From contig CM032803.1 in the NCBI GenBank assembly GCA_019155185.1, forward strand, positions 496,001 through 560,000: a stretch of DNA of 64,000 nucleotides, given 5' to 3'. Positions within the stretch are counted from its first letter, which is position 1, and each line of letters opens with the position of its first letter. The DNA is from Beaufortia kweichowensis (lineage: Eukaryota; Chordata; Actinopteri; Cypriniformes; Gastromyzontidae). This document shows, piece after piece, positions 23,849-33,899 of the stretch. Made by a program: the position numbers and the translations under genes. A model generated the notes under the pieces. That model was not told where the DNA came from, ran no database searches, and saw nothing but the letters and a program-made list of their open reading frames with translations.

Positions 23849-24579
23849 CTAACCAGTTAAGGCCAACACGCGCTAAACTACACAATGAGAGAAGAAAGAA
23901 ATAACCAGAGCACCAAATGTAACCTCAATATGGATTAAATGAACTGCTCTCTTGAACTGCTGTAAGATTAAGTGCCTCGCACAAAAAGACATAAAAGCAT
24001 TCAATACCCGGCAATACTTCATTGCCATCATTTTAATCTTTCCCTTCACTTAGGACAATTCAACATGTGTCATTCAACGACAAAGAGATTTCAGACTGTT
24101 CTCTATGCCAGAGGAACTTAATAAGAATTCCACACTTGACTCACAGCCAGAACCCCTGAACCGATAAGAACTGAAATCTCCGAGTGAAGGAGAAAAATGA
24201 GCGGATGGATGAAAAAATGTGAAGAGAGAAACTAATTTTATTGCTTGTGCCAGGAGGTTGAATAATGATTATCAGTCGTCCATCTTTCATGTCTCAGTCC
24301 CAGCGGAAGAGAACCTCAAAACTCCTCAAAGACTGTCTGCTACCTCATCACAAGTCAAATCTGATCTCATTAATAATGAAATTAGCTTCCAGACAAACAT
24401 TCGAGAACAGAAATATTGCTCTGACAAATAACCACACACACACAAATATGAACCTTATTCAATGAAACCCGTGTGTTCTCATCTTCCATTTAATTTCTTT
24501 CTCTTGTCCAACCATAATAATAATGATGACTCGTGGATGCGAACAATAAAGGAGGAAGAGTGAAGGAAACAAAGAGGCC
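23849..24579. other. Non-coding sequence, nothing recognised
   Basis: Moderately complex but without a block boundary or repeat. Overlapping plus-strand frames (24219-24431, 24265-24465) look random. Confidence 0.4.
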
Positions 24580-24800
24580 TTTCTTTTTGTGCTCCATGAC
24601 GGCAGGAAGACTAATGTGGCAATCTTCCCTGGCTAATTGTATTATGATTCTGCACTGTAGCAAGCTTCCTGCTCTGTTCATTTTCAATCAGGCACATTAG
24701 GGTCTCCCGCTGGGTCCTGCCTGTCTGTGCACCGCGAGGGAGATCATTCATTTAAATGACTGATATGTTTCTGTGCTCATAGAGAGAAAGAAAAACTTCC
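24580..24800. other. Candidate conserved non-coding element
   Basis: Repeat-free block with GGAAGACTAATGTGGC near 24605, CTGGCTAATTGTATTATG near 24630, GCACCGCGAGGG near 24729 and the 12-bp palindrome TCATTTAAATGA at 24748-24759. Confidence 0.37.
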
Positions 24801-24929
24801 TGTGCCCTGATACACTTTTACAGCAGGTAGACGACTCTTTCATCACAACAAAGTAGCGTTTGCTAAAACTTTATAATCTAATATAATGTTACAGTACGAT
24901 CTCGACAATTATGACCATTGAAAACAGCC

Positions 24930-25190
24930 CGTGTCAGATTCATGCCAAATCTTCAGAAAATGTTATATTAGACGCTCCTTATGCATAATTTCATTATTGT
25001 TAGCATAAAACCGTTGGCTACAGCAAACAAAATATACATCTCAAAGGCCAATAAAACATTTATGCAAACTCATTTATTTTCCGTGTTATCAGTTATGAAA
25101 ATATTGTACGGTTAATCTGCTTGCTGGGCAAAGATATTCATGACAGCATAACGGACCTTAATATAATTTCATGAAAGAACACTCTGTGCT
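24930..25190. other. Candidate conserved non-coding element
   Basis: Dense TF-like words: TTATGCATAATTTCATTATT near 24980 (POU/homeodomain), GGCCAATAAAACATTTATGC near 25047 (Cdx/Hox-like) and GTACGGTTAATCTGC near 25106. No open frame of note. Confidence 0.4.
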
Positions 25191-25214
25191 ATGAGAAACA
25201 GCCATTCCAATTAC

Positions 25215-25234
25215 AAGTTCATTTAAATGAACTT
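25215..25234. promoter_or_regulatory. Perfect 20-bp palindrome
   Basis: AAGTTCATTTAAATGAACTT is its own reverse complement over all 20 bases. Its centre repeats the TCATTTAAATGA word of 24748-24759, about 470 bp upstream. Confidence 0.4.
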
Positions 25235-25499
25235 TCCTAGTAAATAATTATGTTTTGAATATATTTAATGCATCACATACACACAAAAACTGACAAACAA
25301 AACATGCATATAATATAATATAGTACAGAACATTGAATAATATGTCATTTGATTGGCTTTCTCTTTAAATACCCTTGCAATCTATGTAATTCTTTATGGT
25401 TTTTAAATAGTTCACCCTGTAAAACATCACCACAGGCGATTTCCACCAGCTTTCATGCCCGCCCCGTTTCTGACACACAGACACATACACCAGTTTGAC
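25235..25499. other. AT-rich spacer between two candidate elements
   Basis: Contains ATATAATATAATATAG near 25308 and a short ACACAGACACA patch. Nothing else seen. Confidence 0.45.
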
Positions 25500-25960
25500 T
25501 CACACTGGGTTAAAATGCAAGGTGCCAAAGGTTGGCTTAGCTGAGAGGGTAAAAATGTTTGCATTATAATTATTGCTATCGCATAGATGTGTAGGCATCC
25601 ATTAGGCAGAAAAATATGCAAGGATATGCTGATGCCTCCATTTGCATGGATCATAAACCACTGGAAGATACATTCTGCATAATAATCTATGATAATGGTT
25701 TACCACAACAACCTCTTTTGTCGTACAACAAATTGAACTTTGCTAAGTGTAAATTTGTTTCCGCCCTGATTCGCAAAGTGAGGCTTTCATTAATTTTCAC
25801 CCCTGGTGCAAAAAGACACTAAAGGCTTAAATATGTATTGCCTACAACAATAATGCCGGGGGGGCTCAATACTTATGACACTGCCCTGAGTACATGACAG
25901 TCCACATTTACCATTAGTGATGCCGGGGATATGGGAACCTTACTCGAATATTTTCAGAAG
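25500..25960. other. Strong candidate conserved non-coding element
   Basis: About 460 bp of complex sequence with a run of octamer-like words: AAATATGCAAGG near 25612, GATATGCTGATG near 25623 and the perfect octamer ATTTGCAT at 25640-25647. It also has TTATAATTATTGC near 25564, CATTAATTTTCACC near 25788 and a G run GCCGGGGGGGCTC near 25855. Frames on both strands are short and not protein-like. Confidence 0.45.
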
Positions 25961-26879
25961 TTAGTTAAAGATTTCTCAACCAAAAATCTTGCCATATAAA
26001 TGCATGCTTAATGTTATCTTTTGTGTAGGCTTGACAAATTTGTGTATACAAACCAATGTATACAACTAGTTTTCTCATAAATACATATTTTGACACTGTA
26101 AAACACTGTTTTGATATAGATGCTGTACGTCTGCAAGCTTGGAAGAATAAAATAACATGCATTCAGTACTGCTCTTCAGGGATACATCTGTGTTTGTTCA
26201 GTGGGCGTCACTTTGCTGGTATATGGTTTTGTTTTACTTGTTTATGCAATTCATTTCAATTTTGTTGTCCATCTAGTTTCAGTGAGGATGTTACATGAAT
26301 ATTTCACACAAAATCAGACAATCAGAAATTCTTTCATCATTTATCATCACTCATTTGACCATGTTACACAAAAATACAGTGAAATAAATGAACAATAAAA
26401 CTGTTGGTCTGTAACACATTTAACATTACCTTAGTGTTCCACAAAACAAAGAAAGCTGTAAATCACAAGATTATGACAGCATTGATGATTTTGTCTGCTG
26501 CTTTAGAAACATTTAACACAATCTTCACACTTGCTCTTCACAATTAAGGCAAATATTATCAGTTAGACTAGCGAATCAAATGAAACATTGCTCAGATGTT
26601 TAAAATGTAGTACTTTAGTGTAAGTAAAGAGCACTTGCAATATGCACAGTACTAAAAATACAATAACTTACAAAAGAACATCTTACATCACTTTATCATT
26701 TACACCTTTTTTATTTGATTTTACCTTTATTGCTGCTCATGTGAAATATAAAACACTAGCGTATACTCCCTTGTGCAGCTTTGTTCCTTTTGTGTTTCTA
26801 TTTTTTCCCAGATATAAATACACACATTGTGCCCTAGAACAATGTAACGGAAAATAATAATAAAAACAGTTCTGTAATT
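25961..26879. other. AT-rich non-coding sequence, possible repeat remnant
   Basis: 'GTGTTCCACAAAACAAAG' near 26434 resembles the reverse complement of the AATAGTTCACCC repeat family (GTGTTCCACAGAAGAAAG), followed by TATGACAGCATTGATGATTT. This may be a decayed minus-strand copy at 26434-26500. Nothing else was recognised. Confidence 0.35.
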
Positions 26880-27200
26880 TCAGGCACCCGTACAAATGCA
26901 CATGTACCCGTTTACTTCACTAATTGCCGGCCTAACTGGATGACACTCATAGTTGTGAGAGATGATGGAAGGGGGTGGAAAAGAGGCAAAAGCGTGTGGC
27001 TCACAGTTGGCATCAACATGTAAGTTGAATCGGCACGGCTTTTAAGCCTTTCTCCACATTGTGGGGGCGAGGTGTAGAGAGAGCCATTAGTGAAAACACA
27101 TTCAATCTAATGCGCCTGTGAAGAAACAGAAGGTCACTGAGGGCGTTAGGCACATGGCTGTTTACAGGCAAAGAGAGATGATGGTTAAGCGTAAGGGCCT
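26880..27200. other. Candidate conserved non-coding element
   Basis: Complex block with CTAATTGCCGGCC near 26920, GAATCGGCACGGC near 27027, GAGCCATTAGTGAAAAC near 27080 and CTAATGCGCCTGTG near 27108. Confidence 0.35.
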
Positions 27201-28179
27201 GTGTGCTGGATGTCAAACAAGACAGAAACATTTCTGCATTTATAAAAGATACTGCATTTAAATGGTAATGTTGTAAAAGCAGCATTTTGGCTTAATGGTC
27301 TCATAGTACGGTGAAAACCTTGCCATGCCAAGCTGAATGCACAAAACAATCTCTTCCTCTGGAGGAGACGGGAGAACTGTGGGTCAGTGACATCTTGGTT
27401 TCTCATCACTGAAGGAGCTGAAGCAGAAGAACGTCTCAAGAGCGTTCTTGAAAGAAGATTTTTTTTATTATGGTATCTCGCCTGAACAAGTCTTTTAGTG
27501 TTATTGATTTGTACCCATCATTCCATAGTTCGCCCGCTTACAATTACCCATCTGTGAGGAAGGGTGGACCATGTCATCGTCGCCTGTGGCAATGTTCTCG
27601 AAGAAGTGACGTGACAAATAGGAAAACAGAGCGTGGAGTCACTTCTTTGGAGCGTTTGTGTGAATATCGTAATTCTAGCCAATCAAATGTTGTGTGTTAT
27701 TCATCTTAAAGGTGTCGCTGCTGATATTTATGTCAACAGCTCTGTTTATGAAATATAGGGAACAATGATGTGATTTTTATTTGGCATGAGGAGGATCATG
27801 AGAAAGAACACGTTCCACATTTCTGCACCAACTAAACTTGTCCACTGCTTACTACAGAAATAATATCAGATTTCAGATAAAACAAGAACCACTTTAATTA
27901 TAAATTGTAAACTTATGTAAATGCATTCTCACAGATTCTCTTTCATCAACAGCCTAGTGTACTGATGGTTGATAACAACAATTAATTATAATAGCAGAAC
28001 ATACTACAGCACTTGCACAGATTTTATAAGAGAAAAAATACAAATACTAACGCAATAACGCTTTTAAATAAGACTAGTTTGAGGGTGAACTAATGAATTA
28101 TATGAACTTATTCATTGACATGCCACTTGTAATTCATTATAAAAACGTTGTTGTTATGCGGCATGTGCAACTAATTAAG
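27201..28179. other. Mixed non-coding sequence
   Basis: 27360-27720 is moderately complex (GTGAGGAAGGGTGG, TCATCGTCGCCTG, CTCGAAGAAGTGACGTGAC), and TGACGTGA near 27606 is a CRE-like word. A plus-strand frame (27470-27709) is not recognisable. 27721-28179 is AT-rich with nothing seen. Confidence 0.35.
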
Positions 28180-28480
28180 CCTGACACCTAACGTTCTTCA
28201 TTTTCTTTAAGACATTAATGTTTACTTTCTAGCTGTTTTGCATGCTGGTTATCATTGCCTTTTTTCTCTTTCTCTCTGGGGTCATATTCAACCCATCTCC
28301 CTTCTAATGCAAATTGGCTGAAATATTTATGATAAACTGTAATTGGCCTCTTTTGTTTTGAGATTTTGTTAACTTTTGCATTTGGTCAGTAATTGACACC
28401 AGTGGGATCACTGCCTGCGCTCATAAATACTGTCACTTCTTCATCCAGCTTTCATTAACGCAGTCATTCTGCAATGCTTA
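28180..28480. other. Candidate conserved non-coding element
   Basis: Contains the perfect octamer ATGCAAAT at 28307-28314 (in TCTAATGCAAATTGGC), CTGTAATTGGCC near 28338, CAGTAATTGACACC near 28388 and TTTCATTAACGC near 28451. TAATTG words recur within 150 bp. Confidence 0.4.
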
Positions 28481-28669
28481 ATATCAAGAGGAAAGAGCAG
28501 ATTCATTGCTTATGTGTCTAATGTACATGTGAGGATGTTTGTTTTAAAAAATACATAATGGAGTGTGGGGGTGAAATTATTTAAAAGAGACCAGATTATG
28601 AAAAATCTAGAATCTAAAATTAAGTTAATAAGTGATCAGCTTTTCCAGATTTGGAAACATGCACAGCTA
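28481..28669. other. AT-rich spacer
   Basis: Nothing recognised. Confidence 0.5.
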
Positions 28670-28793
28670 CATTATGCATTTGGCCAATGCTTTTATCCAA
28701 AGTGGCTTACAGTGCATTACAAGTATACATTTGATCATTGAACCCATGATCTTTGTGTTGCTAACACAATGCCAATTGAGCTACAGGAACACC
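28670..28793 (-). repeat. tRNA-derived SINE, minus strand, best-preserved copy
   Basis: On the minus strand the order is: GGTGTTCCTGTAGCTCAATT (A-box region, plus positions 28767-28783), then the B-box-like GATCATGGGTTCAA (28738-28751), then ATGTATACTTGTAATGCA, then the teleost tail TAAGCCACTTTGGATAAAAG and GCCAAATGCATAATGT. The tRNA-like head with a shared tail is characteristic of fish SINEs. Changed bases in the A box suggest an old, inactive copy. Confidence 0.85.
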
Positions 28794-29189
28794 AATTTTT
28801 AGACAAAAGAACTTTTTATTCTACTAAATCATTCTCTTTAGGGATAGGCCAATCATTTCTCTGACATGTGTGTTTTAAAACTTTGGAAACATTAGAAACC
28901 TGTAAAAACCGCTTTCAAAGTACAGGTTTTTCGAAACAATACCAATACATCTCTGTGTAACTACTGTTTAAAAATGCAAATTTGAGAAAACAATGCCATC
29001 ATGCACATGCATATCACTTGTTGCTTTACAAAGTGACAACTGCTGGCCTGGCATGCACAATACTGTTTTTTAGTCTGTTTTGCAGATTTGTGTGAACAAT
29101 CTGTATGCAAAACCTTCAAAAAATATGCAAACTTTGCCTTAATTTACAAAGGAACCATTTCTATTTTAATTGCATTCAAAATTCACGTG
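28794..29189. other. AT-rich non-coding sequence
   Basis: Nothing recognised. Confidence 0.5.
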
Positions 29190-29740
29190 GCTCAAAAATC
29201 AAAGGGGCCAGTGTTTAATTAGTTTGAATGGACGAGAAGCTTCTGGTTACTGGTCACATTCAATACATCCGGTACATGATAGTCTGTGAGGGGCCCATTT
29301 TCCTTCTAATGGAGACGCACGCGATAACCAGCGAAGAAGAGGTCATCCTATCATTCAGACATGAGCTCATTTGATTTTAAGACAGAACCCATTTAGCCTG
29401 ACCATCTATCTCTGCGTCATCCTCATTACATCATCGCATGCAAGAGCTTTAAGCTTAAAAATGGCTTTAGTAATGCCAGACTGTAAATCAGAAAGCAAGC
29501 ACCTCCGGGAGGTTACTAATCCAATGCACGCTTTGCATCAGACTTCTTTGATATATCCTTTATGAATAGCACATATAGCACAGACGTAAAAGGACCGAGC
29601 GATACTAAGTGATTTAAAAGTGTTGAGGGATACTCCCGCAACCTTAGTGGATCAATTTGTGGCCTGCCACGCTATACGCAGACTCTTAACAATCCAGGCT
29701 GCTGCACACCACTAATTTAAAGTCTCATACAGTACGTGTC
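29190..29740. other. Strong candidate conserved non-coding element
   Basis: About 550 bp of repeat-free sequence with GTTTAATTAGTTTGAATG near 29212, GACGCACGCGATAACC near 29313, TTTATGAATAGC near 29560 and GCCACGCTATACGC near 29666. A plus-strand frame (29371-29565) is not protein-like. CpGs are retained throughout. Confidence 0.42.
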
Positions 29741-29989
29741 GGTTCTCTGAGAAAAAACACAACATCTTTTGGCTTATCTGAGCTGATTGTAGCCTAACCT
29801 AGGTTATTTGAATCTTTATTACTTTTCCCCACCCCCCTCTGTATCTCGAGTCCACTGTCAAAATCTGTTAGGTTGCCTCTCTGTATCGCTGGTAGAACAT
29901 TGAATAATTCATGCTTTCTGTGTTATTTGTACGTTTGCTTATTTATGAAGGTGGTATATGGAGAGTCTCTGGATTGGTTTCAGGGACTG
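29741..29989. other. Spacer between candidate elements
   Basis: Includes a C-rich patch (CCCCACCCCCCTC near 29826). Nothing else seen. Confidence 0.4.
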
Positions 29990-30480
29990 CAGGCAAATGA
30001 AGACATCTTGGTGTTGTGTTAAAGCCATTTGCAGTGGGCGCTTGATTGCAAAAGTGTAATAAAATCGGATCCCATACGAGTCGTCATTCTACCCACTTAC
30101 AAGGACCGTGTCCAATCAGCGTTGTACGGAGAAGACGCGGTATGCGGATGCAATTGTGTTCGGCTGCCTCAGTGTCTCTTTCTCCTTGTATCTTCTTCCC
30201 TCACGAACCCAGACCTCCTGCAGGCAAAATCCACCAACACCAGCCGCAGTAATCTCATTTCAGCAGAGCTTCTCCAACAAAGAGAAGTGGGGGGAAAAAT
30301 GAAAAAAAACATGAGTGATTGTCTTTTGTGAAATGAGTTCATGAGGACATGCAATTGGAAAGCGTTGGCAGAGATTTGAGCTGTTAGAGATCTGTACATA
30401 CATGAGCCTCGGGCTGCGTGAGGGTTTAAGATGTGCAGCGAGATCTTCATGAATTTCCTTTAATAATTACTTTGTTCTCT
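29990..30480. other. Candidate conserved non-coding element
   Basis: Mid-GC sequence with CGGATCCCATACGAGTCGTC near 30066, CGGAGAAGACGCGG near 30127 and GCCTCGGGCTGCG near 30405. All three plus frames are open over 30046-30252, which signals few stop codons by composition and not a particular coding frame. A short exon is still possible. Confidence 0.32.
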
Positions 30481-31999
30481 TTGCATACACGCATCGCTGT
30501 TTCTTCCACTGAGCCCGTGTTGTGAGAGTTTAAACAGTTGCTCTTTCTCTTCAAAACTTCTGCTCCTGGCAAGTCACGCTGTTTGTGTGTTTGTGTGATT
30601 GATAGATTTAACTAAAGGAGGCTGACCCAAGGGGAACATTGGCTTTAAAAGTGTGCTTTAGTCATCAATAACAGACTGTAATTTTGCAACGAGGTTACGA
30701 GAAGTAAGAAAGAAAGAGATCGCGAAAATGTGTGTGGGAGCAAAAGGGAAAAAGATGAGGAAAGAAATGGATCGAGAAGGAGAGTGGGCTGGCGCATGAA
30801 TAAATGAGAAATTTGGGATTCCCTGGTATATATGAGCTATAAGCCTCGAGAGAGTGAGGAGAAAAAAGAAAGAAAAAGGAAACACAATGGCCTGCCACGG
30901 TGAGGGGTGGAGGTGGGATATCCAGACAAGTAGGAGTCAAACAGCTGAAGTAAGAGTTGGCCTACGGCACTCAAATCCTGAACATGAATGCCACTAAATC
31001 TTTGATATCACCAGAGGCCCTGAATTTACAACCAATGACAGGAGAGGATACAGCAGCTGGCAAATATTCCCACCAATAACAGCTCAGTATTATGATACGC
31101 CAGCAATATAATATTCTATATTCCATATGTTAAGCTTTAATCACATTTTTTGTTATGAAGAAAATCGTGACATTTCTTACTATTTTATTATGTTTGTTTG
31201 TTTTTGCTACTGGTTTGTGAATTATGAGTTACTTTTCAAACTTTCTTCTGTAGAAATACTGAAAACAGTACTGTAGGATAATTCTCTGTAACAGAAGACT
31301 TTACAGTAATCAAAATGTATTCATATAGACAATAAGACATACTGTACACACTGCAAAATAGTTTTTGCATTTTATTTGGAGCAGTTTCGTACAGACTAAA
31401 CTCATGATTTTACTTAAGTTGAGTCTTATGTACTCACAAACATTCAATGTTGGTCAAAATCAATCAAAAATGTATTTTACAACTGTTGGCATTCATTGTC
31501 TGATAGTGTATAGCTGAAAAATGCTTATGGTTATCTATATGTCAACTCTCATGGCTTTAAAAGAACTAATAACACTTACTGAAATGTTATATATATAAAA
31601 ACACTTTGCAGCATGTAAGTGGCCATTTCACCTCTCTGCTACAAGCATTTTTGTGTTAAATACCCAAGTGCTCATTACCTGCAAAACTTGGCAAAGGTCA
31701 GGAAAGATTTTTAGAAATATCCCAGGGCCATTATTAATACTTTGGGTGGGAATTGAATTTTTAGACAACTGCATTGTTTGTCAAAACACAACAGGTAATT
31801 TGGCTGGGATTTTTTTTTTTTCTGGGCTGGAAGAAAAACAAACATTTCCGATTCGGATGGCAAAAAAATAAATCACAGATGAGCACCTTTAGATACAGTT
31901 ACCAGTCATCTACATATATCATAGCACGTGGTTTTCTATAGTAACCTATTTTTAAAACTGTGCTTCTATCGTCACATACTGTAACGTAACTCTCGCTAA
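30481..31999. other. Non-coding sequence, nothing firm
   Basis: 30690-30900 is purine-rich on the plus strand, which produces Ser/Phe-rich frames on the minus strand. 'ACACACTGCAAAATAG' near 31348 is a transposon-end-like word without a partner. A T run lies near 31809. Confidence 0.4.
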
Positions 32000-32300
32000 A
32001 GCTCCATGACTGTCTGATAATAAAACACTCCCATTCAGAAGACAAGCGAGAGAGATGCATTCAGCCATTAGCCTCAAACACACGGACTATTATTGTCCAG
32101 CACATTCAAATCAATACTGAGACTTTGATCCCTGCAGTAGGTGAGCTTAAGTGTAGACCCAATTCATAAGCACAGAATGAGCTGCAGCTATTTCAGGCGG
32201 TTTAATTGTCACTTCGGTGTCCTCACTGACAGATACAATAAGCTGGCAGGCCGCAGTGACTCACATGCGAGACTCTCGCCATAGGGAAAGAGGGATAATA
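32000..32300. other. Candidate conserved non-coding element (weak)
   Basis: Complex block with CAGCCATTAGCCTC near 32062, CGGTTTAATTGTCAC near 32198 and GGCCGCAGTGACTCACATGC near 32248. Confidence 0.27.
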
Positions 32301-33560
32301 TGAAAGAAGTGCTGAATAAATGAATCACCAGGACGGTATGTGTGAAAGAGAGCAAGACAATGTGTATTATATTACTGCCAGCGATACACACAGTATGATA
32401 TGTGATTTTTCAGCAGAAAACAGGACAATAGAGTTTACAACAACCACCCCGTGCATATATCTGGAGCATATGTCCAGCATGAAATAGATGTAAAGTACAT
32501 AAAAGTGAGAGATGGGTCCAGAGTTACAAGGTTACAGAAAATTCAAATCAGGTGCATGATTAAGTGCAAAAGATTAGACTGGAAGAGGTTATTTTGGTGG
32601 CAAACGTTGGTTTGATGACACATTGAATTGATTTAACCTTTGCTAATTCACTAAAGTATTAACTCTCAAAAACTTGTGACTCCAAAGATTAATAAGCTGT
32701 TCTACAGAGCCAAACACTAATTCAGATCAATGCTTATCCTAGCTGGAGTCATCTTTAGCCATTTTGTGCATTTTCAAATATTAAAAAAGCCATGCCGAGG
32801 ATGATATGATGCTACACAGCTGAATAACTGAGGAGAAAGAAGCTCCAAATATCAATAATGCATGACAAGATCCAATCTTTCCACATTATGCCATGTGTTT
32901 TCTTTGATGAATGGAATGCCATTCACTTCAGAAAACATCTTTTCACAACATGATGACATGCCAAAGTGTTTCCTTTCCTTATAGGTTTGACGCAAAGGAG
33001 GCGAGGGGGCCACAAGAGGCGGAGAAATGTTTGTTCTGCGATCTTGAAGTAAAAGTGGATGGCATTGATTCTTTAAAACTGAATTGGCAGACACTGCAAG
33101 ACTGCAAAAGGCATTGATGAACTGACTGCCAGACGCCACGTGTTAATTCATTGCTTGGCTTTTGAATACAGCAGTTGAATATGTCTGGGGGAACGTAGTT
33201 ATCGCTATTGACTTTTCCAGACAGGGGTTATGTTCAACAACGAATGATGTGCCAAAAGCACAAAGATAGTCTTTTTATCTGTAAACACAAGAATCACACA
33301 GGATTCACCATCAACAAATCATATTATTTGTGATAAATGCATGCATTTTTTAAAAATATTTTCTCTAACTTGCACCCAACTGAGCAAGCACAATCATTTG
33401 ATAAGCCACTAAAAATATAAATTTAACAACATTTGGCCCCAAAACCACTTCAGCTGGAAAACAATCAAAGAGCCAGAAGAATAAAAACTACAGTGTATTA
33501 TAGAAATAAAACTGTAAAGCGAAAAAAATAAAAAATGAATGAATCCAGATTCCACAGGGC
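32301..33560. other. AT-rich non-coding sequence
   Basis: No repeat family. 32980-33060 is GC-richer (GACGCAAAGGAGGCGAGGGG) with short open frames on both strands. Nothing recognised. Confidence 0.45.
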
Positions 33561-33643
33561 TTTAATAACCCTTAAGAAGTGAGATTGGGGATGTACAGAG
33601 AGCAGACTTGCCTGCAGGGCAGGGATATGACCTTCTCTCATAG

Positions 33644-33899
33644 GCCTCCATGATCAATACAGGCCTTTCAGCCATCACTGGACCAGATCCCAAACCAGTC
33701 CCATCCACACTGGGACAACAAGAGGGCATGCCAGAGCAGCCAGCCCTAGGCCATGCATCTGCTCTAGAGACGGTCCTCACAGACAACCAAGCCCACATAT
33801 TAAAAGCTCTTTTGAGGTGGTTGAGATCCATGGCAGAAAACAAAGATTTCATCCATCATGGGAAACCCCACAGTATATTTAGTATTAGAAATGTCTGAG
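33644..33899 (+). other. Exon-like open block, unidentified
   Basis: A plus-strand frame runs from 33644 to a TGA at 33897. It is bounded upstream by TTCTCTCATAG (AG at 33642-33643), which would serve as a splice acceptor. The encoded peptide has a non-random look (MPEQPALGHASALE, then ILKALLRWLRSMAEN, which could form a helix), but I recognise no family. The minus strand is also open (33562-33852), which weakens the case. GC content is near 50% in an AT-rich context. A donor-like GTATAT occurs near 33872. It could be an exon, a decayed retrocopy or a GC-rich regulatory element. Confidence 0.22.

Noticed and set aside
30046..30302. Three overlapping plus-strand open frames as a gene
   Set aside because: Openness in all three frames at once reflects stop-poor composition, not a coding frame.
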